A stretch of 64,000 bases of DNA from Alcanivoracaceae bacterium (GCA_016744455.1 JADGEI010000002.1:124001-188000), one strand, 5' to 3'; shown: positions 9,805 through 19,642, counted from the first letter of the stretch. Program-made: numbers and translations. Notes: a model not told the origin generated them from the letters alone.

Positions 9805-10185
9805 TCAACAGCTTCCTTCTAACTTATAATTCATCCAGTGAGCTATCGTTAACAAGACTCCGCCACAAACAAAGACCACAGACTCAACCAATATAGAAAG
9901 TCTTCCTTCTAACAGGGTTCCTGTTAATAAAAACACTATTCCAGCCAGTGCAAACCAGATAACTTTTTTATTTTTATGTTTCATATAACCCCTTCCAATG
10001 CTCCATGCTGCAACTATAAGGATTATAGATATCCATACCCACCCATGACCGAAGTGTGCCCACTTAGGTATTATTGGCGCAATACTTAATAAAATTGGTG
10101 CTATAGCGCATTGAATAGCACAAACCAAAGAAAGTGTAATACCTAAAATATCTGATATTGATCGAATTTTTTTTATGGTCGTCAT
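9805..10185 (-). CDS. MerC domain-containing membrane protein
   Basis: GITLSLVCAIQCAIAPILLSIAPII with four predicted TM segments. Confidence 0.75.
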   Translation of the reverse strand: MTTIKKIRSISDILGITLSLVCAIQCAIAPILLSIAPIIPKWAHFGHGWVWISIILIVAAWSIGRGYMKHKNKKVIWFALAGIVFLLTGTLLEGRLSILVESVVFVCGGVLLTIAHWMNYKLEGSC

Positions 10186-10313
10186 ATGGGTTAAGGTGAT
10201 GTTACATTATCGTGTTAATTTAATCGTTTTCAAGTAAATTTAAACTTTTGTTACATCCTATAAGTTTTATTTTCATTTGTGCTATTATGCGTTTTTTACT
10301 TTGGATAGATATT

Positions 10314-11189
10314 ATGATTACAAAAGAAGGCGTAAACAGTACGAATGATAGCCTTGGGTTTTTCGAAATAATTCAACAAAACGTATTAGGGTTTATAAAC
10401 AACCCGGAGGCTATACTCAACATATTAACCAAGATTGCTGTTGCCTTTCTTGTTTATTGGCTAGGAAAGAAGCTTGCTAAATTCATTTCAAATTTGGTTG
10501 CAAAAGGTTTAAATAAGGCAAATTCTGACCCAATATTAGTTAATTTTTTGAAAAACTTTGTTTATTTTATTTTATTAGCAAGTGTCATTGTTGCTGCTCT
10601 ATCTCAACTTGGAATTAAAACAACTTCTTTAGTTGGTATGCTAGCTGCTGCAGGTTTGGCTATAGGTTTAGCACTTAAAGATTCATTATCAAATTTTGCT
10701 TCAGGGGTCATGATTGTTATTTTTCGGCCTTTTAAACTTAATGATGTTGTTGAAGTTGCCGGCCAAATGGGTAAAATTGAAGAGATCAAAATATTTAGTA
10801 CCATGATTGTAACGACAGACAATAAGTCTGTGATTATCCCTAATGGTCAAATTACTTCAGATCCAATTGTAAACCATACTGCAAAAAAAACCAGAAGAGT
10901 GGATATCGCTATGGGTGTTGGATACAATGATGATTTGAAATTGGCACGTAGTATAATGATGAAAGTTATGGAACAGCACCCCCTAGTTCTCAAAGATCCT
11001 GCTCCATCTATTTTATTGACGGAACTTGCCGATAGTTCAGTTAACTTTTCTGTTCGGCCATGGGCTAAAACTGAAGATTATTGGGTTGTTTATGGTGATT
11101 TATTAGAACAATTTAAAGAAAAACTAGAATCTTCAGGTTGTAACATTCCTTATCCTCAAACCGATGTACACCTATATAAAGCAAATTAA
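10314..11189 (+). CDS. MscS-type small-conductance mechanosensitive channel (ORF opens at 10248)
   Basis: GMLAAAGLAIGLALKDSLSNFASGVMIVIFRPFKLNDVVEV...IPNGQI. Confidence 0.9.
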   Translation: MITKEGVNSTNDSLGFFEIIQQNVLGFINNPEAILNILTKIAVAFLVYWLGKKLAKFISNLVAKGLNKANSDPILVNFLKNFVYFILLASVIVAALSQLGIKTTSLVGMLAAAGLAIGLALKDSLSNFASGVMIVIFRPFKLNDVVEVAGQMGKIEEIKIFSTMIVTTDNKSVIIPNGQITSDPIVNHTAKKTRRVDIAMGVGYNDDLKLARSIMMKVMEQHPLVLKDPAPSILLTELADSSVNFSVRPWAKTEDYWVVYGDLLEQFKEKLESSGCNIPYPQTDVHLYKAN

Positions 11190-11261
11190 TGTTCGCCTTT
11201 TTGCCTTTTTATATCAGCATTTTTTATATTAGAGGATGATTTAAAGAGGGTATAAAGCCTT

Positions 11262-12011
11262 TTATGCTCTCTTGCCTTCAAACTCTTCTATACTATTTCC
11301 TCCTTTCTCTTTTGCCACTTCCAGCGCCTGATTGGATTCTTTCATCGTTTCTTGTAAAGAGGTTTTGTCCTTACAGTCATTAGAACCAATGCCAATACTA
11401 ATTGTATATTGAATATATTTATCTTTACAAATAACAACTCTTTTCCTTATTTTTTCAAACAACCTTTCTGAAAAAGCTTTTGCTTGTTCTGGCGTTGTAT
11501 CCGATAAAAAGAAAGCAAATTCTTCACCATTAATTCGGGCCAAAATATCACTTGTTCGTGCAACATCATTTGCTGCTTTTCCAAAAATCATCAGTACCTT
11601 GTCACCACATTGGTGTGAATAATTATCATTAATTTGTTTGAAGCCATCCATATCTATCGTTAAAATACAATATGGGTGTTTATTACGAACGGAAAGGTTG
11701 TGTTGTTTTTCTGCGGCCAAGTAAAAGGTCTGTCTGCTATATAGCCCGGTTAAGATATCTTTTGCAGATAAATTTTCTAAGGTTTCTTCTTGTTTTTGTA
11801 ATTTATCAAGTGTATCTTTAAGGTGTGAAATAATAAACGGGAAGACCACTAACGGAATGATTGTTGCTCGCAATAAATCTTCAGAGGTGGTTAACTTATG
11901 CCCTAACGTTTTTGCAATAAGGTAGTCTAATAATACGCTTACCACCACAGCCAATAGTGTAAAAACAATTAATGCACTTGTTCTACTTTGCTTTTGAATA
12001 AAGTTAATCAT
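11262..12011 (-). CDS. Membrane GGDEF-domain protein with variant NGEEF signature
   Basis: Two N-terminal TM segments; DILTGLYSRQTF...CILTIDMDGFKQINDNYSHQCGDKVL...LARINGEEFAFFLSD. Confidence 0.85.
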   Translation of the reverse strand: MINFIQKQSRTSALIVFTLLAVVVSVLLDYLIAKTLGHKLTTSEDLLRATIIPLVVFPFIISHLKDTLDKLQKQEETLENLSAKDILTGLYSRQTFYLAAEKQHNLSVRNKHPYCILTIDMDGFKQINDNYSHQCGDKVLMIFGKAANDVARTSDILARINGEEFAFFLSDTTPEQAKAFSERLFEKIRKRVVICKDKYIQYTISIGIGSNDCKDKTSLQETMKESNQALEVAKEKGGNSIEEFEGKRA

Positions 12012-12152
12012 GTACGAATACCCCTGCTATTATATTTAGTCTAGGTTGTTTGTTACAAGGTAATTGCTTTACCTGCTTACATGATACGCCTGTTTTTGCC
12101 TATTTGTCAACTCAAAATTCTCGATCAAATTTAGCTGTTTTCAAGTTTTTAT

Positions 12153-13484
12153 TTATTTTCCTATACAAAATGAAGAGAATATTTCGCCAAGTAAATCATC
12201 ACTGGTAAATTCTCCTGTTATTTGACTTAGGAAATCTTGAGCTAAACGTAAATCTTCTGCTACCAGCTCTCCTGCCTGTTGTTTTAAAAAATTATATTCT
12301 GCTTTGCTAATATTTTTTAGCGTTTGTTTTAACAAATTAATGTGACGAGAGCGAGCTGAAAAACTTGTTTCAATTGTTTGTTGGTTTCCTATCATACTAA
12401 TAATTTTGCTTTCTAACTGATCAAAACCCTGTTTTGTTTTTGCTGATAATGTAACTTCATTTTCCTTTAATTTTGTTAATTTCTTACTTAAATCAATTTT
12501 ATTATAAACAATAATTTTACGTTTACTAAAAGATAATTCTGACAAAATATTTAGCTGTTTATTTCTATCATCCGTAGTATCTATTACCTGTAATATAATA
12601 TCTGCTTGCTGAAGTATCTTTTTGGCCCTTTTTATGCCTTCTTGTTCAATTTTATCATCAGTTATATGAATACCCGCAGTATCTATAATGGTAATTGGCA
12701 CCCCTTGAATATTAATGTTTTCTTTAACAATATCACGAGTTGTTCCAGCGACATCAGAAACAATGGCTGTTTCACTCCTAGTAAACAAGTTTAACAAAGA
12801 GGATTTTCCAACATTTGGTTGGCCAATTATCCCAATAGTTACCCCTTTATTTAATAGTTCTCCTTGTTGTGCTTGATTCAATAATTTTTTTATTGTTATA
12901 TGTAGGTTTTCCATTTTGTTTTGTTTTTCGCTATCCGCCAAAAAATCTATTTCTTCTTCAGGAAAATCTATCGCAGCTTCTATCCAAACCCTCAAGGATA
13001 TAAGTTCATATAATATTTGCTCAACTTTTTTGGAAAAATCGCCTTGCAGAGAACGTTGAGCTGCCTTTGCCGCTTGCTCTGTTGATGAACTTATCAAGTC
13101 AGCTATAGCTTCTGCTTGAACTAAATCTATTTTATCATTTAAATAAGCTCGTTTAGAAAACTCACCTGCTTCAGCCTGCCTTGCACCGTATGAAAGTATC
13201 GCTTGTAAAAGCATGTTTAATATAACCATTCCCCCATGCGCTTGGAATTCAATGACATCTTCTCCAGTAAAAGAGTTGGGGTTTGGAAAGTAAAGAACCA
13301 ACCCTTCATCAATTATATGTCCTTGATGAACAAACTTTGAAAAAGTGGCTTGTTTTGGGATTGGTGTTTTATTTGTTAGCTTATTACAAATAGTGTAAGC
13401 ATTTGGTCCTGAAATTCTAATAATACCAACGCCGCCTGCTCCAGGTGCTGTTGCAATTGCAGCGATGGTGTCATTATTGTTCAT
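12153..13484 (-). CDS. mnmE: tRNA uridine-5-carboxymethylaminomethyl modification GTPase MnmE (TrmE)
   Basis: MNNNDTIAAIATAPGAGGVGIIRISG...GQPNVGKSSLLN...DTAGI...C-terminal FCIGK. Confidence 0.97.
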   Translation of the reverse strand: MNNNDTIAAIATAPGAGGVGIIRISGPNAYTICNKLTNKTPIPKQATFSKFVHQGHIIDEGLVLYFPNPNSFTGEDVIEFQAHGGMVILNMLLQAILSYGARQAEAGEFSKRAYLNDKIDLVQAEAIADLISSSTEQAAKAAQRSLQGDFSKKVEQILYELISLRVWIEAAIDFPEEEIDFLADSEKQNKMENLHITIKKLLNQAQQGELLNKGVTIGIIGQPNVGKSSLLNLFTRSETAIVSDVAGTTRDIVKENINIQGVPITIIDTAGIHITDDKIEQEGIKRAKKILQQADIILQVIDTTDDRNKQLNILSELSFSKRKIIVYNKIDLSKKLTKLKENEVTLSAKTKQGFDQLESKIISMIGNQQTIETSFSARSRHINLLKQTLKNISKAEYNFLKQQAGELVAEDLRLAQDFLSQITGEFTSDDLLGEIFSSFCIGK

Positions 13485-13490
13485 ATAATA

Positions 13491-15176
13491 TTATGATGCC
13501 GCATCAATCCTTTTGGTAATAATCCATTGTTGTAAAAGTGAAAGGGAACTATTTACTGCCCAATATAAGACCAAACCTGATTGAAAAAATGCAAACATAA
13601 TAGAAAAACCTATTGGCATAAACTTCATAATTTTAGCCTGCATAGGATCCATTCCTGGTGTTGGAGATAGTTTTTGTGTCATAAACATGGCTGCTGCATT
13701 TATTGCCGGTAAAATAAAATAAGGATCAGGAGTACTTAAATCTTGCAACCACAACATAAAAGGAGCATGACGAAGTTCAACAGATTCCATTAGTACCCAA
13801 TAAAGTGCTATAAAAACAGGGATTTGCACCAACATAGGCAAACAACCACCCATTGGGTTCACTTTTTCCTTTTTATACAAGTTCATCATTTCTTCATTGA
13901 ACTTTTGTTTGTTTTCTTTGTGCCTGGCTTTTAATGTTTGAATACGTGGTTGTAATTTTCGCATTCTTGCCATTGAGTTATATTGTTTTTCAGTCAACTT
14001 AAAGAATAACAATTTAATTAATATCGTTAATAGAATAATTGACCAGCCCCAGTTACCTACTACTGAATGGATTTTATTTAACACCCAAAACAATGGTTTC
14101 GCAATGGCTGTAAATATTCCATAATCAACTGTCAACCCTAATCCTGCCGTTATTTTTGGCAAATTTTCTTGCTCTTTAGGCCCAACATAAAGCTGACTTG
14201 CTAATTGTGTTGTGTCACCTGCTTTTACAGTTGAAAAATCTGATGTTGCTCGAATTAAATAGGGTGCAACTGAGTTTGGAATATATTTACTAAGAATTGT
14301 CGATTTATTGTCTTTTAATATGAAACTTGAGAAAAAGTAGTGTTGGTCCATGGCTATCCAGCCTTCGCTTTCAATACTTAAATTAATTTTATCCTCTTGA
14401 AAATCATCAAAATCTAATTGTACATACCCTTCCTTAGGTTCAAAATATGAAGCTCCTTTAAATGACATCCTATCTGTATCAGTAAATGATGGCTCGTAAT
14501 TTTTCCAAGCATTTGTTCGTTGTAATTGTCGATATTGTTGTCCCTGCCACAAAGAACTCGAATTGTTTTTAATAGTATCAACCATATCTATTAGATAGGA
14601 GTTGGCATTAATTTTATATGTTTTAGTTAATTGAATACCGTCCTTTTCTATACTTAATCGAATATCAGTTGTACCTGATGTTATAGTATATTGATCTTGT
14701 TCTGATTTAAATCTTTCTGTATGAACAAAGCTTTGTTGCTGGCTTAACAAGCCAGATTGTGCAAAATATGCCTTTCCTGGTTGTTGATTAAATAAAACTA
14801 TGTTTTCTGAAGCATGCTTTTTTATTGGAAACTTTAATAATTCAGCATAGACGACTGATCCACCTATTTTATCTATTTTTAGTTTCAATACATTCGTTGT
14901 GATTGTAATAAGTTCACCAGATAGTCTGCTTTGTACCGTGCTTTCCATTGGTTGCTTCTGACCCAAAGTCGAAATCTCTGGAACATCATTAACTGTAGTA
15001 ACGCTTGATTGTACTTCTGGAATTGATGCATCTTGTGAAGTTTGACTTAATTCAGCTTGTGATTTATTCGTCTTGTTTTCTATAGGTTTCGGGCCATAGT
15101 CTTTTTGCCATTCGACATATAGCAAAAAACCTAAGAAAATTAATGCTATTAACAACATGTTTTTTGGGTTGTTCAT
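13491..15176 (-). CDS. yidC: Membrane protein insertase YidC
   Basis: VVGNWGWSIILLTILIKLLFFKLTEKQYNSMARMRKLQPR...NPMGGCLPMLVQIPVFIALYW. Confidence 0.97.
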   Translation of the reverse strand: MNNPKNMLLIALIFLGFLLYVEWQKDYGPKPIENKTNKSQAELSQTSQDASIPEVQSSVTTVNDVPEISTLGQKQPMESTVQSRLSGELITITTNVLKLKIDKIGGSVVYAELLKFPIKKHASENIVLFNQQPGKAYFAQSGLLSQQQSFVHTERFKSEQDQYTITSGTTDIRLSIEKDGIQLTKTYKINANSYLIDMVDTIKNNSSSLWQGQQYRQLQRTNAWKNYEPSFTDTDRMSFKGASYFEPKEGYVQLDFDDFQEDKINLSIESEGWIAMDQHYFFSSFILKDNKSTILSKYIPNSVAPYLIRATSDFSTVKAGDTTQLASQLYVGPKEQENLPKITAGLGLTVDYGIFTAIAKPLFWVLNKIHSVVGNWGWSIILLTILIKLLFFKLTEKQYNSMARMRKLQPRIQTLKARHKENKQKFNEEMMNLYKKEKVNPMGGCLPMLVQIPVFIALYWVLMESVELRHAPFMLWLQDLSTPDPYFILPAINAAAMFMTQKLSPTPGMDPMQAKIMKFMPIGFSIMFAFFQSGLVLYWAVNSSLSLLQQWIITKRIDAAS

Positions 15177-15535
15177 GAGTTTTTCCTAATTTGTTGGATT
15201 TTAGGTTGGGTTTTTTCCCACAATTGGTTCAAAGATAAGGTTAAATCCTTATTTGAGTTTTTTGTAATATTTGGACGTGCTAAAACCACAAAATCACAAT
15301 GTGATTCAAAAACAAATTTTCTAAATGTTTCTCGGCAAATACGTTTTATTCTATTGCGTTGAACAGCTCTTTTATCAACCTTTTTTGAAATAACCAACCC
15401 TAAGCGGCTGTAAGGAGTTGAGGTTTTATGAATTAAAATAAGAAAAAAAGCATTAGAAACTTTAACTGACTTAGAAAAAACACCATTAAAATCTGCCTTG
15501 TTCAGCAGTCGTTGATGTTTAGCTAAGCCAGTCAA
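15173..15535 (-). CDS. rnpA: Ribonuclease P protein component
   Basis: SRLGLVISKKVDKRAVQRNRIKRICRETFR. Confidence 0.95.
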   Translation of the reverse strand: MTGLAKHQRLLNKADFNGVFSKSVKVSNAFFLILIHKTSTPYSRLGLVISKKVDKRAVQRNRIKRICRETFRKFVFESHCDFVVLARPNITKNSNKDLTLSLNQLWEKTQPKIQQIRKNS

Positions 15536-15558
15536 TTTTTGTTTTTAACGGACAGAGA

Positions 15559-15699
15559 TTAATGTTTTACTGTTAATTGATGTCTGCCTTTTGCACGTCT
15601 TGCATTTATTACAGCGCGTCCGCCTTTTGTTTTCATTCTAGCACGAAACCCATGAGTTCTTGCGCGTTTTAAATTACTTGGTTGAAAAGTTCTTTTCAT
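15559..15699 (-). CDS. rpmH: 50S ribosomal protein L34 (46 aa, below ORF-track cutoff)
   Basis: Minus-strand translation [46 protein letters not shown]. Confidence 0.97.
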   Translation of the reverse strand: MKRTFQPSNLKRARTHGFRARMKTKGGRAVINARRAKGRHQLTVKH

Positions 15700-15910
15700 G
15701 TTACACCTTAGCTTCTTATGTTATTAATTTTGAATTCAATTTATCTTTTAAAAAACACTTGTTAAAGTGCTTGATTAAAAAAGGTCCGCTAGGATACTCA
15801 TTTTTAACAACTTTTTCAACTATTTTAGCCTTTTGTTAACTTAATTAGCTTATTCTTTTTACCTTTGCGTATAATATCAGCCTTTTTACAGGAATTGAAA
15901 CAAAAAACTT

Positions 15911-17215
15911 ATGCTTTGGGAAAAATGCCTTAACCGTTTAACATCAGAAATTGATAAACAAATTATTGATATTTGGTTAAAACCTCTACAGGTAAAACAA
16001 ACAAATAACAACTTAACAATTATCGCACCTAATTCACTAATTGTTGACAAAATAAAATCAGAGTTTTTATCCCTAATAACCCTTGCTTTAAACGATATTA
16101 CTCAATCCGACATTACTGTAAATATATCTTTACCCCAACAAACACCTCAAAAACAACAAATACCTCTTAGCCACTCTATCGATACATCATCAATTCCATC
16201 AAATTTAAATGTTAAATTTACATTCGAAAGTTTCGTAGAAGGCAATTCTAACTCTATCGCGAAAGCTGCTGCCTTACAAGTTGCTCAAGAGTCTCTAACA
16301 CAATTTAACCCATTGATAATTTATGGTAGTACAGGACTAGGGAAAACTCATTTGTTGCACGCCATTGGTAATAAAATTTTACAAGATGATTCAAACGCCT
16401 CTGTTACTTATGTTCATTCAGAACAATTTGTAAACAATATGATTTATGCTTTAGGTAATAAGTCAATATCTGAATTTAAAAAACAATACCGTTCTGTAAC
16501 TGCCTTATTAATTGATGATATTCAGTTTTTTGCTGGTAAAAATCGTTCACAAGAAGAGTTTTTTCACACATTTAATACATTACTCGAGTGTAATCAACGT
16601 GTAATAATTACAAGTGATCGTTTTCCTAAAGAAGTAAATGGCCTAGAACCACGATTAAAGTCACGATTAGGTTGGGGCTTAAGTGTTCCTATTGACCCAC
16701 CTGAATTTGAAACACGTGTTGCTATTTTAAAGAATAAAGCTATTCAACAAGGTTTTATATTAGCTGATGATGTTGCTTTTATTCTTGCAGAAAAAATAAA
16801 ATCAAACGTTAGAGAATTGGAAGGAGCCCTTAATACATTATGGGCAAAAGCACATTTTAAGAAAACTGATATTACCTTAGATTTTGCAAAACAAGAATTA
16901 AAAGAACTTTTTAATATCCATTCAAGGCATATTTCAATTGAAAAGATACAAAAACAAGTTGTAAACTACTATAATATAAGATTATCAGATTTGTTATCTA
17001 AAAAAAGAACAAGATCTTTAGTTAGGCCACGACAAATGGCTATGTATTTATCTAAAGAGCTAACCGATAAAAGTTTACCAGAAATAGGTGAGCAATTCGG
17101 TGGTCGTGATCACACAACTGTTTTATATGCACATAAAAAAGTTGTTTTGTTGTTTGAAGAAAACCCTGAATTTTTGGAAGATAAACAAAAACTAATAAAT
17201 TTATTAACAACGTAA
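15911..17215 (+). CDS. dnaA: Chromosomal replication initiator protein DnaA
   Basis: NPLIIYGSTGLGKTHLLHAIGN...LLIDDIQFFAGK...GGRDHTTVLYAHKKV. Confidence 0.98.
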   Translation: MLWEKCLNRLTSEIDKQIIDIWLKPLQVKQTNNNLTIIAPNSLIVDKIKSEFLSLITLALNDITQSDITVNISLPQQTPQKQQIPLSHSIDTSSIPSNLNVKFTFESFVEGNSNSIAKAAALQVAQESLTQFNPLIIYGSTGLGKTHLLHAIGNKILQDDSNASVTYVHSEQFVNNMIYALGNKSISEFKKQYRSVTALLIDDIQFFAGKNRSQEEFFHTFNTLLECNQRVIITSDRFPKEVNGLEPRLKSRLGWGLSVPIDPPEFETRVAILKNKAIQQGFILADDVAFILAEKIKSNVRELEGALNTLWAKAHFKKTDITLDFAKQELKELFNIHSRHISIEKIQKQVVNYYNIRLSDLLSKKRTRSLVRPRQMAMYLSKELTDKSLPEIGEQFGGRDHTTVLYAHKKVVLLFEENPEFLEDKQKLINLLTT

Positions 17216-17262
17216 ATTGATATTTAATGGTTTTTTATAACCATTTAATAAAAAAATTTAAC

Positions 17263-17271
17263 TGTGAATAA
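17263..17271 (-). promoter_or_regulatory. DnaA box (TTATTCACA on minus strand)
   Basis: TGTGAATAA, reverse complement of TTATTCACA, in the dnaA-dnaN intergenic. Confidence 0.75.
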
Positions 17272-17319
17272 CTTGTTAGTAAAATGTAAAAAAAAAAAAG
17301 TTTGCTTTTTACACACAAG

Positions 17320-17328
17320 TTATCCACA
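17320..17328 (+). promoter_or_regulatory. DnaA box (TTATCCACA)
   Basis: Exact TTATCCACA in the dnaA-dnaN intergenic. Confidence 0.85.
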
Positions 17329-17432
17329 GTTAATATGCAAATTAACTTTCAAGATAACCTTTTAATATCAACAACTTAAATTGTTTATTAATAGGTTTTC
17401 ACTTTACTTACTACTACTATTTATATATATAT

Positions 17433-18533
17433 ATGATATTTAATATACAACGAGAAACTCTTTTACACCCACTTTCAGAAATAATTGGGGTTGTTGAAAA
17501 AAAACAAACTTTAGTTATATTAGGGAACTTTTATATAAAAGCTAGGGATAATATGTTACGTATCACAGCAAGTGATTCGGAAGTTGAAATGGTTGCAAGT
17601 TGTACAGCTGAAATAATAGAAGAAGGCGAGATAACTTTACCTGCTAAAAAATTCCATGATATATGTAGAGCTTTACCAGATGGCTCTATGTTGAATTTTT
17701 CTTTAGATGGTAATAAAGCAAAGCTTCAAACAGGAAAAAGTAAATTTTCATTATCTTCATTGCCTGCTAAAGAATTTCCTCTTATAGAAAACATTGAAAC
17801 CTATGATACTCTTACAATGGAAACAGGAAATTTACGCAAAGCATTAAGCCAAACAACTTTTTGTATGGCTATACAGGATGTTCGGTATTTTCTAAACGCT
17901 TTACTGTTTGAAATTGCAGACGATAAAATTATATGCGTTGCTGCAGATGGTCACCGTTTATCTTTATCTGAAACTAACTTTATAAATAAAAACAATATAA
18001 ATAAGCAATTACTTATACCAAGAAAGGGTGTTTTAGAACTTCAAAAATTAATTCGCGATAAAGAACTTACTATTGAGATTAACGTAGGAAAAAACCACGT
18101 TAATTTTTTATGTGATAATACAAGTTTAACTTCAAAACTTATTGATGGTAATTTTCCTGACTACCAAACAGTAATACCACTGCAGTTAGAACAAACAATG
18201 ACTGCAGATAAAAACACACTAAAATCTGCACTACAAAGGGTTGCAATTTTATCAAATGATCAATATAAAGGTGTGAAATTCAATATTACTAAGAATATTT
18301 TGAAAATTATTGGACACAACCCTGAACAAGAACAAGCAGAAGAAATCATAGAAATAAACTCTGATATTGAAGACATAAGTACAGGCTTTAACGTATCGTA
18401 TATAATTGATGCTATTAATGCCATTGAAGGGGACACTATTATGTTTAATTTCAAGGATGCAACAAGTAGCTGTTTAATTAAACACCCAGAAAACAATAAT
18501 TGTAGATTGGTAGTTATGCCTATACGTATCTAA
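17433..18533 (+). CDS. dnaN: DNA polymerase III beta sliding clamp
   Basis: MIFNIQRETLLHPLSEI...ADGHRLSLSE...C-terminal RLVVMPIRI. Confidence 0.97.
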   Translation: MIFNIQRETLLHPLSEIIGVVEKKQTLVILGNFYIKARDNMLRITASDSEVEMVASCTAEIIEEGEITLPAKKFHDICRALPDGSMLNFSLDGNKAKLQTGKSKFSLSSLPAKEFPLIENIETYDTLTMETGNLRKALSQTTFCMAIQDVRYFLNALLFEIADDKIICVAADGHRLSLSETNFINKNNINKQLLIPRKGVLELQKLIRDKELTIEINVGKNHVNFLCDNTSLTSKLIDGNFPDYQTVIPLQLEQTMTADKNTLKSALQRVAILSNDQYKGVKFNITKNILKIIGHNPEQEQAEEIIEINSDIEDISTGFNVSYIIDAINAIEGDTIMFNFKDATSSCLIKHPENNNCRLVVMPIRI

Positions 18534-18595
18534 TTTTACTTTTGCCTGTTATTAGCATTAATAATATCTTAAATCTGACTACCAAATAATTCAAT

Positions 18596-19642
18596 GTGAT
18601 TATTCAAAATTTAAAAATATATAACTTTAGGTGCATTAAAGAGGTCGAGTATGACCTAATAAAACAAGTAAATGTTTTCCATGGTGATAATGGGGTCGGG
18701 AAAACCAGTGTTTTAGAAGCCATTCATTTCCTATCTACCGGAAAATCTTTTAGAAAGTGTACTTATAAAAACCTAATAAAGCACAATGAAAATAAATTAA
18801 CCACTTATATTAAAGGTGAGGATAACACCATATCTGTTGAAAAAAACAAAAATGGTAAATGGAAAGCTAAGTATAATAATAATCTTATACATAAACAATC
18901 ACATGTTACTTCAATTCTTCCAATAGTTTCTATAGATCCTGATGTGTATCGTTTAGTAGAGGCTGGACCTATTTCTAGACGCAATTTCTTAGATTGGCTC
19001 GTGTTCCACGTGGAACACAAACATTTGTTATTATGGAAACAAACCTATAAATGCATAAAACAATTAAATACCTTGTACAAATTTAAAGCTTCTAGTGAAG
19101 AATTGAATTTGTGGGAAAAGAACCTTGTTCTTTTTGCTACTAAGTTAACGTTAATTAGAGAAGAGTACTATAAAAAAATTGAACCAATTGTTTATAAACA
19201 AGCTAAACTAATGTTGCCAGAAGTAAAAAACATAACAATAGAATTTAAGAAGGGTTGGTCTGAGCATTTATCATTTGATGAACAGTTAACAAAAGATAGA
19301 AAAAAAAATTTATTGTATGGAACACTTCAAAATGGGCCACAAAAAATGGATATTGTAATAAAAGCTAATGGAATAAATGCATCCCAAACATTATCGCGAG
19401 GCCAAAAAAAAATTCTTTCAATTAGTTTTTATATGGCATATGTTAAATTACTAGTAGAAAATAATGTTTTACCAATCATTTGTTTAGATGATTTTGATGC
19501 AGAATTAGATAAAATAAAATTTAATATGGCAGCTAGATTTTTCAATAACCTTGGCTTGCAAATTTTAATTACTACTGTACAACCAGAAAACGTGCTTTCT
19601 GTTTTTCCTGATGCAAAAATGTTCCACGTGGAACACGTTTAA
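18596..19642 (+). CDS. recF: DNA replication and repair protein RecF (GTG start)
   Basis: IIQNLKIYNFRCIKEVEY...GDNGVGKTSVLEAIHFLSTGKSFR...LSRGQKKILSISFYMA...CLDDFDAELD. Confidence 0.95.
   Translation: MIIQNLKIYNFRCIKEVEYDLIKQVNVFHGDNGVGKTSVLEAIHFLSTGKSFRKCTYKNLIKHNENKLTTYIKGEDNTISVEKNKNGKWKAKYNNNLIHKQSHVTSILPIVSIDPDVYRLVEAGPISRRNFLDWLVFHVEHKHLLLWKQTYKCIKQLNTLYKFKASSEELNLWEKNLVLFATKLTLIREEYYKKIEPIVYKQAKLMLPEVKNITIEFKKGWSEHLSFDEQLTKDRKKNLLYGTLQNGPQKMDIVIKANGINASQTLSRGQKKILSISFYMAYVKLLVENNVLPIICLDDFDAELDKIKFNMAARFFNNLGLQILITTVQPENVLSVFPDAKMFHVEHV
19002..19017. promoter_or_regulatory. parS: parS site (ParB binding), inside recF
   Basis: Perfect 16-bp palindrome TGTTCCACGTGGAACA (18 bp with flanking G/C). 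Confidence 0.88.
19620..19635. promoter_or_regulatory. parS: parS site (ParB binding), at 3' end of recF
   Basis: Second perfect TGTTCCACGTGGAACA palindrome, 618 bp from the first. Confidence 0.88.

Larger units (their letters stand above)
17216..17432. other. oriC: Candidate oriC region (dnaA-dnaN intergenic)
   Basis: Very AT-rich spacer with two inverted DnaA boxes, an AATGGTT/AACCATT hairpin and a TA repeat, flanked by dnaA and dnaN. Confidence 0.65.
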
